Source of the DNA: Planococcus citri
Lineage: Eukaryota > Arthropoda > Insecta > Hemiptera > Pseudococcidae
Direction: 5' to 3'
Assembly: GCF_950023065.1 (NCBI RefSeq)
Contig: NC_088679.1
Coordinates: 75,764,001-75,828,000 of the forward strand
DNA: 64,000 bases
A program made the position numbers and the translations under genes. The notes beneath the pieces were generated by a model, which was not told the DNA's origin, did no database searches, and was given only the letters and a program-made list of their open reading frames with translations. Numbering within the stretch: position 1 is the first letter of the stretch; every line of letters begins with the position of its first letter. Shown here piece after piece: positions 12,001 through 23,100 of this stretch.

Positions 12001-13001
12001 TGTTTAGGTGCTTTCGGTAATTGTTTCACATACAGCTAATTTTCACAATACTCATTACTACATACTAGATATTTATAGGTATAGGTACGCTACGTTCAAT
12101 AATAAAACAAAATAAAAATAAATCAGTAATTTACTGTATCATCTCTATGTTGTTCGGGACCGAATCTATCATCGTCATCGCGAACTTTGCGTGTGTCACG
12201 AATTTGCCTTTTATTTCCGGATTGCTTGCGTCGGTTAACATAGTCTACGTATACTTCATTCATTAATACCTGGGTTGCGATAAACTTAAAATCATAAAGA
12301 TGACTAAAAGAATGTGGATGTTTCAAAACGTAACTAAATTTGTCAGGTATAGATCCGGATTCGACATTGCGGAAATAAATTCCAATCGGACGTTCAGTAT
12401 GTTCATCGCGTTCTGGTGTTGGTTTGAAATTCAACAGATATCTTTCTAGTTCAGCTTCATTGGCCAATGCATTCATCTGTTTAGATGTAGCTAGAAACAC
12501 GATAATAATCCAGGCAATTATAATGCCTCACGAGTTGGAAATTGAGATTTCTGCAAGCTTTACTGGTTGAAACATACAATAGCGGCTAAATACATGTACT
12601 TACTTATTACTAGCAGATAAAAGGTTGAAAAAAATATTTGAAAACAGAAATGAAAAAATATCGAAAAATAAATTGAAAAACCTACTTTGTCGTAGTTTTT
12701 GTAATAGTTCCATAAACTCGGTGGTGGCAGGATTTTCAGGAGCATACGCCAACCCCATTTTTATATCATTCTTGAAATTTTTCAATGATATTGGTATTTC
12801 ATCTGGATCAGCATGTTGAGGACGTGGTTCATTGTATTCTTTGAGTGCCAATTTAGCATACGCATCGTTTGATTTCAGCACATAAAAAAGCAATCCGGTC
12901 ATCCCTATCGGTAAAAGAAGTTCTAATACAAGGACAATCCAACGGTGTAACTTCAAACGGAAATTTTTCCACATAAGTGCTCTAAAGTGATAGAGGCTCA
13001 T
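23..13001 (-). CDS. ABCA-family ABC transporter, copy A (N-terminal half, partial)
   Basis: Minus-strand exons: 12686-13001, 12135-12490, 11889-12035, 599-839, 344-502, 23-204 (467 codons, open throughout). The gene runs off the left edge, so both nucleotide-binding domains are outside the window. The start [14 protein letters not shown] is the first ATG after an in-frame TGA at 13041-13043. It resembles ABCA starts: a short cytosolic tail, TM1 ([19 protein letters not shown]), then an extracellular loop. The exon at 11889-12035 holds a hydrophobic stretch ending LGERENGVK, followed by [14 protein letters not shown], the usual ABCA region at the start of the transmembrane cluster. The last exon ends in the conserved [16 protein letters not shown] segment before NBD1. 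Every exon has an equal-phase counterpart in copy B, and exons 3-6 have the same length. Intron 3 is about 11 kb, swollen by transposons. Likely a membrane lipid exporter by family; the substrate is unknown. Confidence 0.85.
2219..2601. mobile_element. MITE with ~36-bp terminal inverted repeats (copy 1)
   Basis: The ends are a near-perfect inverted repeat (GAAGAGTGATATTCCAAAAC and its complement, extending about 36 bp). They are flanked by AAAT on both sides (2215-2218, 2602-2605). The paralogous intron of copy B has a single GGAAATGA near 39848 and no element. A second copy is at 21224-21605. There is no coding capacity. Confidence 0.85.
3224..3542 (+). repeat. 5' LTR
   Basis: 319 bp, TG...CA, identical by eye to the 3' LTR at 6124-6442. 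It is T-rich, with no TATA box that I can place with confidence. Confidence 0.9.
3547..3564 (+). other. Primer-binding site, tRNA-Pro-like
   Basis: TGGGGGCCCGTCCGGGAT lies four bases after the 5' LTR. It differs at one position from the complement of the tRNA-Pro 3' end (TGGGGGCTCGTCCGGGAT), which some gammaretroviruses use. The match is direct; its use in priming is inferred. Confidence 0.65.
4157..5593 (+). CDS. 478-aa protein of unknown family inside the LTR element
   Basis: A single uninterrupted ORF from ATG to TGA fills most of the element interior. I do not recognise the family. The protein is rich in Asn, Ser, Phe and Glu and looks mostly low in predicted structure. A 12-residue motif is duplicated (YEQSYGNYLNFS at 106-117, YEQTYGNYLDLS at 144-155). 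Short acidic blocks of the IIDD/FMDD type recur. The C-terminus is basic (KRKRKKR near 450) and could bind nucleic acid or enter the nucleus. There is no CCHC knuckle, protease or polymerase motif, so it is either a highly divergent Gag-like protein or a captured host sequence. With identical LTRs, its intactness may reflect youth rather than selection. Confidence 0.6.
   Translation: MEEFSNNPKLFNCLLTLTKTLIRLHNHLDLSEGNNIQNANQLNFLKRFYYSGLLAQNNEKGFCQPFPHQLPQIPVSNFIETFKGNVNLSSNNATDNYDSTSSIQIYEQSYGNYLNFSDTKRCLSENKEINDFIEPKIVPVSQVYEQTYGNYLDLSHVGTRFSNFHKKPDHVIIDMSFMDDFCEAKVSSKSLELVNENTNNFQLEILNLDKNHACDFTHNSLKMEFKIIDDFPKTENSNNFCPDFSPKFETREIKISEKAHSVENFSEIENINIVEVSEPPILSQVCCDSENYVFSSSFSEFDLLKLENEIFFEPIMFESSSNSVTRPQTSNLINLGSQIPKVHDKLVLDVTISENSHKSNVSEDLEVEIKLINPFFKLVNNFDTKFIIISITKRYLKMIFDKTYLSYFTAFSHAGGKSVSFVKPLQDHNFCGYNKMFDDQLILKFILISLKRKRKKRFLDLYGSLSSVNLFAQTARRY
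5759..5807 (+). other. Perfect stem-loop between the element ORF and 3' LTR
   Basis: TCTCTGGAATG (5759-5769) pairs exactly with CATTCCAGAGA (5797-5807). An inner GGAC...GTCC hairpin sits at about 5777-5788. It may be an RNA packaging or export signal of the LTR element; that role is inferred. Confidence 0.45.
6124..6442 (+). repeat. 3' LTR
   Basis: 319 bp, identical by eye to the 5' LTR, followed by the GAAT target duplication (6443-6446). Confidence 0.9.
6690..7117 (+). repeat. Diverged LTR 3' portion (same broad family as 44.6-45.6 kb)
   Basis: It shares, in the same order, the block around 'ataagc...tattata..ataac..gt.attatttta', then GAAACCTCTCCA, GAGCTATCC and the terminus CTCTATCA seen in the solo LTR at 44587-45611. 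The same terminus and downstream junction recur in copy B at about 42917-43018. The left end is unclear. The stretch 6447-6690 has an Asp-repeat microsatellite (GAC x5) and a ~50-codon ORF that I do not recognise. Confidence 0.5.
7130..8240. repeat. Degenerate short-period repeat (GACTTTTTGACAATTTTGGCAAAAA type)
   Basis: Variants of a ~25-35-bp phrase (acttttt-gacaattttgg-caaaaa) recur irregularly. The same texture occurs at 20.4-20.6, 23.35-23.86, 24.65-24.85, 33.1-33.5, 40.1-40.8 and 43.0-44.6 kb. This block is the paralogue of 43.03-44.58 kb. There is no gene in it. Confidence 0.6.
8735..10075. repeat. Nine ~140-bp units: three direct, then six inverted
   Basis: Units begin with a TCGTTT(C)CATATGAATC phrase and contain ATGACGTCCAATTTAATGC and CCAGTGCCTCTGCCCCCAC. 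Forward units start near 8735, 8879 and 9020. Reverse-complement units are anchored near 9353, 9500, 9633, 9775, 9916 and 10060. A single diverged unit occurs near 31.2 kb and a fragment near 14.76 kb. Short ORFs here on both strands are by-products of the repeat. Confidence 0.75.
10208..11317 (-). mobile_element. Solo LTR (1.1 kb) nested in the foldback element
   Basis: TG...CA termini with ACGC on both sides (10204-10207, 11318-11321). Removing it restores the AAAAACGCTATTCCC sequence of the other arm (near 8590). In reverse complement it begins TGATATAGTGTAATATGCCT, like the solo LTR at 44587 (TGATATGAGGAAATATGCCT). Confidence 0.8.
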
Positions 13002-13036
13002 TTTGTCGTAGGAATTTACAAGCACGAAATTGGCAA

Positions 13037-13264
13037 TCAATCAAATGAAATTGAGTCACATATCTGAAAAAACACAGGCATAAATTTTTTCTAAGTAATT
13101 TTCTAATTACCGTAGGTACAACTCACGCTTACTACCTATAATTATTATGGGCACCTACCTATCCAATGCAAACTCCAAGATACAGATACCAATGCATACC
13201 TACTGGTTTGAAATTTACTCACAGTTGAAAGCTGAATATTAATCTTGAAATCTAGAAACTCCAT
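13037..13264 (-). promoter_or_regulatory. Putative 5' leader of copy A with a 22-codon upstream ORF
   Basis: A candidate noncoding exon ends with a GTGAGT donor at 13223, and an acceptor follows at 13064-13066 just upstream of the start codon. Joining them creates an ATG (13262-13264) reading 22 codons to TGA at 13037-13039, out of frame with the main ORF. Copy B has the same arrangement with one amino-acid difference. The transcription start is not visible, so the exon is an inference. Confidence 0.4.
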
Positions 13265-14185
13265 AACGATATCATTCTTTTTGCTAGAGATGAAAAATGT
13301 GTGTAGATCAAACAGTGCTTCAGCAATACGTGGAAAGGTGCTCATTTCAATTTCGGGTAATGGAATGAAATGGAAACATAATACGAGACAAAAAGAAAAA
13401 CAAAAGTTATTTCAAAAATTATAAAACCGAAAAGTCACTGGCGAGTACATTAATGAAATTGTTTTGTTTTTTTATTGAAATTATTCGACAAGCAAATTCG
13501 ATAAACACAAAAAGTCTGCAGAATTATCAAAATATTTTTCTACAAAAAGCATTTGAACGAATCCAAACGGATCTCATAAAAGTTCAGCTGAATCTTTTTT
13601 TTTTTTTTAAGTATCCAAACGAAACCAGTAATTCTTAATTTGCTTTCAAGTTTTCCCAAACGTGACGTCATTTTCAGTGGAAAAAATTTTAATTGCTAAA
13701 TTTCTGAGAATAATTTTGTGTATTTGGGTATTTTTAAAAGTACCTAACTAGAAAAACTGTGCGAAATACTTATTCGATAATTTTTCATTAGGTATTAGGT
13801 GTCAAAAGTTTCATGAGTTGATCGAAGATCTTGAGACAGAAACAGGCTGAGTGGCTTCTCAAAAAATGCTCTTCGTTAAGTTAATATGATGAGGCATTGA
13901 GAAAAAACAATCAAAAAACAAAAGTTGCTCAGTCTCGAACATCTCGAACCAAATAATACCTTCCTTTTGTTATATTTAATAAAAAATGAGAAAAAAGACG
14001 AAGAAAAATGCATTGAAATTATTTTACAACAAGAACAATAGTTTAAAATAATTCACTCCAACTTGCAATAGGTAATTATAAAACTGAATGAATTAGCTCT
14101 AAATTCGATAAACATTATGCGACACGTAGGTGGGCAAATAAGCCTACAGATGAAATGATCCTCAGTGACAGGTACCTATTCATTT
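13265..14185. other. Interval between the two ABCA genes
   Basis: It separates the end of copy B from the leader of copy A. It should hold the copy A promoter and copy B polyadenylation site, but I see no strong TATA box. AATAAA-like sequence lies on the minus strand only in generic AT-rich context. No gene is visible. Confidence 0.4.
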
Positions 14186-17100
14186 TCATTTACCGCTTTG
14201 CGCAAATGAAATGAAAACTTCTTCCAGACTAGTATCAGTTAGAACATAATCTTCCATCACATCTTCGTTACGCAGCTTGAGAAGTTCCATTTGATAAAAA
14301 AGAACCGACCACAATAGAGACGTATCAGTTATTTGGTAATATAATAATCCCTACAACCCAAACAAACATTAATTATAGGTACATATAATCAGTCAATTAT
14401 AATCTGGAAAAATTCAAAAACGAAGCATTCATAGAGATATTATTTGTATTTACTGGATGTTCATCCTTCAGAGTAATAGAAGAGAAGGTTCGTTCGATAT
14501 CTCGTTGTAAACCGGGTATTTTTTCCTCAGCGGTGGGCGAATCGAAAATTTTAATCATTGCGGAAAACCCTTGAGCGTAACGTTTCTTCAAATGCTGAAC
14601 GGTTCCGATACATTTCATTACTCCGGATACCATTATGGTTAATCGATCACATAAGGTTTCACATTCTTCCATACTGAAATAATATTTTGAACGAGGTAAA
14701 ATTAATTAAGTGCTAAAATGAAGGTCACTCGAGGCTTCTGGCTTTTATTTCAACAACATATGAGGTTCGTGTTCAGGGGGTTCGATTCATATGATAACTA
14801 AACCCATATTTTCAATCTCCCTTTGCCCTAAAATGGCGAAGGGGGTGCAAGGGGTGCCCATGAGCTCAAAATGAGGATCTCGAGTTTCCCCATTTTCTAC
14901 TGTTTTCATAGGTCAGCATGCAAACAAATTTTGTGCCTAATCGGAATTAATTTCGAAGATATGGTGGTTTCAAATTTTCTTTTGTCAATATCTCCTCCCT
15001 AGAGAGCAAAAAAAAAAAAAAAAATTGAAAAAAATTCACGTAGCTAGAATTTTGTCTCCTCCATATAGTAGAAGAGCTATACCCACTGCGATTGCCCTGA
15101 AATAACTGAAAGCTGGGACTGGTCTCAAAAGTTAGTATACATACCCATATTTTAAAAGCACTCGGTCTGCCAATCCGCAGCTGCTGCTTTAAAGCTCAGC
15201 GAAAGCTCAAAAGTTCACAATTTTTCTGAACTTTTGCCCCAGAAAACTGATGGCTCAAATTGGTGCCAAATTATAGCATTTTTCACGCTGAATCCGAATA
15301 TGCAGGTCTGCCGACCCTAAAGTGCTGCCAAAGCCCCGCCAGACTGGTGTAAAGGGGGGTCAAATTTCGCAAATTTCATCTTTTTGGGCTAAATTCGCAT
15401 AAAAAGCTATAAAATCGATTTAAAAATGATTTTCAAGCAGTTTAACGAAATGCTCTATGGGTAAAATGATTTTAAGATGCCAAAATTTTTCAAAATTTTC
15501 ATTTTTTGGGGGGTGGGGCATAAGGGGAGTGTCGAAAAATTCACCAAATATGGCCTTGTGATACATCAAAATATATATTTTTTGGGCCACGGAATTCGAT
15601 TAAGGCAATATTTTTCACATCACCCGGTCCACCGACCCGCAGCTGCTACTGTAAAGTTCAGTAAAAGCTCAAAAGTTCACAATTTTTCTGAACTTTTGCC
15701 CGAGAAAGGCAGACCGAGTGCTTTTAAAATATGGGTATGTATACTAACTTTTGAGACCAGTCCCAGCTTTCAGTTATTTCAGGGCAATCGCAGTGGGTAT
15801 AGCTCTTGGACTAATATTATTATTTTGAACAAAATCAACATTTTAAATTTTTAATTCAAATCTAATTTCAGGTTGATTTTTTCCACGAGAAAAATTTTTT
15901 CGGGAGGTGAAGAAAAGTTTTGAGGTTTACAATGTTTTTAAAAAGTAGTATCTATCCAACCATAATTATTTAAAATTTCAAAAATCGGGTAAAGGAAATT
16001 CGTTATCTGTTAAATTTTACGAAAATTGTATCACTTTTTGGGACTTTTCAGTGATTTTAATGCTAATAGTTTTTATAGAATTTAAGCTCGTTTTTAATAC
16101 TTTTTATGCAACTTTTGCCCAATTTCAACTAGATTTCATAATTTTTATGGTTTCAAACAATGTTTTACGCATCTATTCCTATTCGCTAAACTTTGCTGAA
16201 ATTTATTTACCTACTTTCTGGCAATTTTCTCCAATTTTAATGTTGTTTTCGTATTTTCATATCAATTTTATAACATTTTTTCATGTAATTTTACAAAAAT
16301 TCGCAAAGTTTCCATCAATTTTTGGCGATTTGCAGTGTTTTTGATTAAGTATTTTATTTTATTCCCTTTTGGAGAATTTTTTAAAATTACAATTCAAGTA
16401 ATCTTTTCCTAAATTTTGTCAAATTTCATAATTTTTCGAAATTTTTTATCGAGTGTAATCTACTTTTTTCAAGTGCTTTTGCCTTTTACCCGTACATCAT
16501 TTTATCATATTTATAACAATTTTTTGGCAACTTTTTGCCAAATTTCACATCTTTTTTTCAGTCATTTCAATGATGTTTTACGCATTTTTTGCTACATTTT
16601 GTTAAATTTTTGTGCAATTGCAATTACCTATTTCAATAAGTAGCTGTAATGCTTTTTGGCAATTTTCAGTAAGTTTGATCCTCTTTTCGAGTTTTAATCT
16701 TAATTTAACGTGTTTTCAACACTTTTGCTTTCAATTTCTGCAAAATTTGACGGAAATTTCATCATTTTTCAAGACTTTTTTTCGATATTCTATACATTTT
16801 TTCTGTGTGTTTTTTTCATCATTTATAAAATTTTAACAATTTTTAAACACTTTTTTGGAGAACTTTTTTGAAAATTTTATTTTGTTACACTGAAGTTACT
16901 TATTTTTTTAGTAGATTTTGAGTGAATTCAATTTTTTATGTAGGTATTATGTCTATGTACAATGTAGATACAAGTTTTCAAGTCATTTTAATGATGTTTT
17001 ATATACAGTTGATTATATTTTAGCAAACTTCAAAATTATTTTCATCACTTTTTAGTTATTTTTAACGATTTGACGCCTTTTTCTCATGTTTTTATGGATG

Positions 17101-20100
17101 GAAGATTGTTGTTACGTAAAGTCGAAATAAAATACGGTAGGAGAATGGACCTAGTTCAACTTTTTCACATTTTTTTTACAGCTTCTTATTTATTTTTTAA
17201 AAAATTAAAACTCAAAATTTTTTTAAAATAGTATTATTTGGTAATATGTATTTCTGATGATACAGAGTTCTGAAAATTAATTCATTTTTGGAATAAAACA
17301 TCTTCAATGCTTTTGAGTACCTACCCCCTCTTCACCCTCCTTTGCGAACCCCTGAATTTTTACACCGGTAAATATTTGGATGGATCGTGAAAAAAAATGT
17401 TGGAGGATTTTGACCAAATTCGGTGCAGACCTTCATTTTGAATAATTGAAGGCCACTTTTTAGGATCCTACGTGTACTAAACGGATTTTTGGGAAGATTC
17501 GTGCTTTGAGAATTTTTTTTTTTGTTTGAAATATTCGACATTTATTGAACCAAAACATCGAAAGATATTATTTCTGAAATCAAGTAAATGTTTTGGAATG
17601 AAGATGTGCTGATTTTTTCATTGCCACTTTCAAAAAACGAAAAAACCGAAAAAATTGATACATTTTTAAGTTTTTGAGCTTTTTTTTTTAAAAACAGATT
17701 ATTCAAAAATTTTCTGAAGGCTTCAGAAGTGCTCACCCACCCCTCCCCCACGAATATATTCAGGAGATGAAAAATAAAATAATAAACTCATAACTTTCCA
17801 CCTTAGATGAGAATTTTTGAAGAAAAAATTTCAACTTGATTCACTAAAATAATCGAAATATTGTCAAATTGATTGCTGGGAATTGTTTGCAAAAATTCTG
17901 ATTAAACATCATTGAAATCATAGTCAGGCACCTCGAGAGGTTCTATTGAGAGGAAATCTCGGTTCCAAAGCTATGTAAGGTTGGTATATATTGCACACAC
18001 AATACCTATGTGAGGTTAAAACCACTGTTTGTCCTGAAGCTCTGCTTTGTGCCATGACATCGTACAGATTACGTCTGGCAACTGGATCTACACCACTGGT
18101 CGGTTCATCCAAAAACACCACTTTTGGATTCCCTATCAAAGACATGGCTGTACATAATTTACGTTTATTTCCACCGCTGTAGTTGCCACATCTACGATTT
18201 TTATATTCTTCTAAACCTGGTGGAAAAAAATTCAAAAGATAATATCAGTGTAGATCTTGCAGAAACGAAACGAAAAAAATCAAATTAGTCAAATTAGAGA
18301 TGATTTTAGCCTGTTTTCAATTTAAATTTGAATAAAATTATCAATAAACAATTTTTCAATAATCACAAGCTGAAGTAGAGTTTTAGAGTAAATTAAATTG
18401 ATCAAGTCATATGTGCTTAATTCCTTAATTCCTTCAGATTTTTTTCTGTTTCTAAATAAGCAAGGACGTAAAATCGAAATAAGAGTGGTATCAAAGTCAC
18501 CTCTTGATTTGCTACAATTTTCATAAAATCATATGCCTACCAATAATAGATATCCACTTATTGACCAATGCGCTTCTATCACGAGCACGTATCCCTCTGA
18601 AAGACGCAATCAACATCAACATCTCCGCCGCAGTCAATTGTTCAATGAAGCAATTAGTTTGCGAACAGTATCCAGCAGCAGAAAGGTACTGTAATTGAAT
18701 AAGTACATTTTTTAATTCTTAAAAAAAATTCCTAATCTTGAAAAATCACTGATTTCATAAAAACAATAACTTAATTCATTTTAGAAACCAACCTTTCTTT
18801 TATTTTTACCCATCCGAACTCCATCGATGTAAGCGTCACCTAGAGTAGGTATAATTTCAGCAGTCAGCATTCTAAAAGTGGTCGTTTTACCAGCTCCATT
18901 TACTCCCAAGAGACCGAAGCATTTTCCACGTTCGATCATGAAACTGGCATCGGAAACAGAGGTGAAATTACTACACCATTTGATGTAATTTTTACGTAGT
19001 CCACTGACCAATAAAGAGATATTTTGTGGTCGACCTGTTGTAACCAAAATTATTCACATCGGATAGAATATTTTGACTATAATGGTTAAATCTGTGGCAC
19101 TTTTTGAAAAAGTAAATTCCAGGCTAAAATTCATTAGGCAGGTAGTTAAAATTATTGAAAGAATGTAAAATATCTTACTCATACGTTTACTCCTTTTCCT
19201 ACCATCGGAATCGTATTGAGCAGTGAACATCCGTGACCAATACATAGCCTCGGCTTCTTCTTCCTCTCCTTCTTCATCTCCTTCCGAAGCTAAATACAAA
19301 AATACTCGAAATAATGTAAAACATTCCCACACTGATTGATTTGAATTTCGGACACTTTACCTTCATCGGTGGTGTATTCGTCATCGGATTCCAAAATGGT
19401 GTAATCGACACCTGATGAAAATTATTTTAGATACTATTTCCAAAAAACAGAAGCAAAAATCTCAAAGTGAAAGTGGGTTGTAGGTACACATCTGTATTTT
19501 ACAAAATGAACAAAATTAGAAATTTCTAATTTGTCGACTAAATTATGCCAAGAATCGTACCTCTCCTCTAGCTATCTTCTACAATGAGAATTCACCACTT
19601 CAACGTATAGATAAGTAAGTACAAATTGAACTGAGAGAGTTCACGTACTTGATACGATTTGAGCGAACTCTTGAACTCGGCTACGTTCCAACTGTACGTC
19701 ATTATCGCTCTCGTCAGCGCGAGTAGACTTCGAACCAAATATGATTTTATTAAACATGTTGGATATGGAATCGAGGATTCCCCAAGACACCAAGAATATG
19801 ATGATCGAATATACCACGATTTGGGCTAACATGGTTGCTACAAGCGGTTCTAACTTACGATGGGTTGTTAACGATGGCCATTCGAATGATGAAGAATTCA
19901 AGTACGGACGTTTCTTCGATAGAGCTGAAACATAGGTAGGTACATACATGAAAAAACTTATAACGCTATACGCATAATATTTTTTTCGGAAATTTATTTC
20001 ATTTTTTTGGGAGTTCGCAATTGACTGAGCTTTAGGACACGCTGTTTCGATCTAGCGTTGGTTGTTTCGTTCAAATAGGAGAGTTTAGTTCTCCTAGGTA

Positions 20101-23100
20101 CAGAAATTAGAATAGGTAGATTCGAAAATGATCTTATGATGTTGATAGAATTGCATACTCATTCTCAGTCTGCTGTAAGTACGAGTACGCTAAAATTATT
20201 TACGGCAAACAAAGTATGCAATTCTATTAACGTTAGGTATGTATTTTGACATGGATATGTTCTTTGGTCGGAGGGGAGGAGGAGGGGTGTCTGTCCAGAA
20301 TTTCTAACGCGCTGACTCGCGCTTCTCGTGGCAATTTCGTCTAAAAACAAACAGGACTCTCTAATTCACAAATTTTGGAACGAACAGCATTTTGGAATAG
20401 CAATATCGACTTTTTTTTTTTTAGGAAAAATAAGGACTTTTTGACAACTTTGACAAAACTTGAGACTTTTTAGCTATTTTAACAAAATGTGGGACAATGT
20501 GATAATTTTGTAATATTTAATACTGTTTTAAAATTTTTGCACAAAACGAGCCTTTTGCACAAATTTGGCAAAAATTAGAACTTTTATGAGGTATTTTTTT
20601 TGTAATTTTGAAGTGTGGAGGGAGAAATATACGGAAAATTTCAAAAACTACCATAGATGGAAAAATTAAGAAAATTGTTTGCAAGTTTTTGAATTTTCAC
20701 CAAGAGTTCAAAAATGGAAATTTTTGAATCTTGATTTCTTTGGAGATAAGAAAATATAGACTAATTCAAATCCTCTTTGGCCATCTGGATATCTGTTCAT
20801 GCACTCTCGTTCTGGTGGAAAAATAGTGATGGAAAATATTGGTGATGTAAAATGATATCTCTCGCAATTCTATAATTAGCTCAGCATGATCTCATGCAGG
20901 ATCGGACGAATCGCGGATGTAATAATTGGGTTCCCTCCCCAATATTTACATATTTATAATACGTTGGGTTAAAGTTGGATTAATTGAAGATGGAGCTATA
21001 ATATGATTGAACTTTCGACGGAATGATATATTTGTGGTAAAGTTGGAAATATTCATTGAATTCTCAAAGTAACAAAAGTTGAATAAAAGTCCAAGACAAA
21101 TTCACATTTAGGACATTTATTCTGATACTTAAGGGATAAAACAAAGACAAATAAAAAGGATCGCAACCCTGAGGAATTTGGGAATTATACTTCAGATTAG
21201 GAGCAACAAAAAGGAAAACAAATGAATAGTGATATTCCAAAACTCGCTTTGTCCATTTTTATCGAAGTGCGTTTTTCAGCAGTACTTGGTAGATGAAGTA
21301 TTAACTCACATTCCTACATCATCAACCTACCAAAATGAGGTGTTAAACTCACCTCAATAGCCAATTCATTAGAAATTTAAAAAAAAATAATGCTCCAAAA
21401 CGCGCTTTTTCCATTTTTATTGAAATTTTTTTCAGCAGTATCTGGTGGATGAAATGTATACTTACACTTCTACCTCATAAATCCACCCAAATAAAGTGTT
21501 AAACTCACCTAAAAAGCCAATTTACCCGTTTAAAGGGAAACTGTTTTTCCTATTTCCTGATAAGTTGTGAAAATGGACAAAGCGAGTTTTGGAATATCAC
21601 TCTTCAAATATTAAAAAAAGAAAAAAGAAAGGAAGACACCCTGAGCGATGAGTCTTGAACTTAAATCTAAAGTTGGATGTTGTGAACCAAAGCAACTTGT
21701 TATTAAAACCTATCTCTGTGCATTTCAAAGAGTGATCCGAGACAGCTGAAGATTCACTAATTGACCCATAGGGACTTAACGTGAGAAATGATGTCATCGC
21801 AGACAATGGCAAAGTCCAAGGCTGCAGACACCAAAATTCATCTAACAAGGGAACCCTCCCACATGATAATCTCCGATTTGAATGAAACTTGGACAGGTGG
21901 AAAGAGGACCTCAAAAAACTCCCATCCCTAAATTTTCAGCTGCTGAAGTTGATTTTTCTATTTTTGGCGAGCGTGTGAAGTTTTGTGTATTTTTTATAAT
22001 TTTTCTCATGTTATGTGTCAAAAAATTCAATTTCTGATGATAATTCCAGATTTGACCGACGGTAGTACTTATCGATTAGGTATCAAGCAGAGACCCTTTG
22101 ACCAAAATTTCAGCTGCTGAAGTTCATGTGGTGGGGAGAAACGGCCATTTTTTGAATTCATTCATAACATGGGAAAAACAGTAAAAAATCTTGTTTCCTG
22201 AACGGATGGCCGGATCCGGCCAATGATGGCATGAGTCGATTTGGTATTCGGCAGAGACTGTTTGACCAAAATTTGAGCCCTTGAAGTTCATTAGAAGAGT
22301 TCAATTGACTCATTTTTCAAATTTTTCAATGGCATTTAAAAACCAGCAATTGGGCAAAAAATTCAATTTCTGATGATAATTCCAGATCTGGCCGGCGGTA
22401 GTATTAGTCAATTAGGTATCAAGCATAGACCCTTTGACCAAAATTTCAGCTGCTCGGCCATTTTTCGAATTTACAGAACAACTTTACCTGCGTACGCAAA
22501 ACTTCAAACGCTCGTCAAAAATCGAAAAATCTACTTCAGCAGCTGAAAATTGGGGGATGGGGTTTTTTGAGGTCCTCTTTCCACCAGTCCAAGTTTCATT
22601 CAAATCGGAGATTATCATGTGGGAGGGTTCCCTTGTAAGTCCAATAAATCACGAACTGAAGGAAGCTAAAGCTGGAAACAGTAGGAACCACAGTAGGAAA
22701 TATTGAAACTAGAGATGGATTTATTGGTCTCTTCTGGCGAACGTGGAGATGGAAGTAAAGTTGGATCTCTACTTGGCGGCGTTGATGTCTGCAGTCCTGC
22801 CTATTTTGTCTCGGATCAGAGCTTTCATAACTGCGCTTTTTACGAAAACCGAGTGGGAAACGTGTGGAGTCAGTAGCGCACATGCTCAACGCTTCAAGCG
22901 GTGCTATCTTTCGCAGCTGGCGCTAGAATTACGTCATGTTCGACTATACTCAGCGATATTTGTGTTAACTTGCTTTCTATTGGTTGTTATCGCGAGAGTG
23001 GTGGACAGCTTGGCACCACCACCTAAAAAACGATGATGTATTCGAGTATAATCATATGTATTCGATAATTTCTTGATTATAATTGGACCTAAGCGCCGCC

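Noticed and set aside
13002..13040. N-terminal extension IANFVLVNSYDK of the ABCA protein
   Set aside because: It begins at TTG and is preceded by an in-frame TGA; the first ATG is MSLYHF.
22743..23036. 97-aa plus-strand ORF with a hydrophobic segment
   Set aside because: It lies antisense in an ABCA intron beside a MITE, with no recognisable family or splice context.
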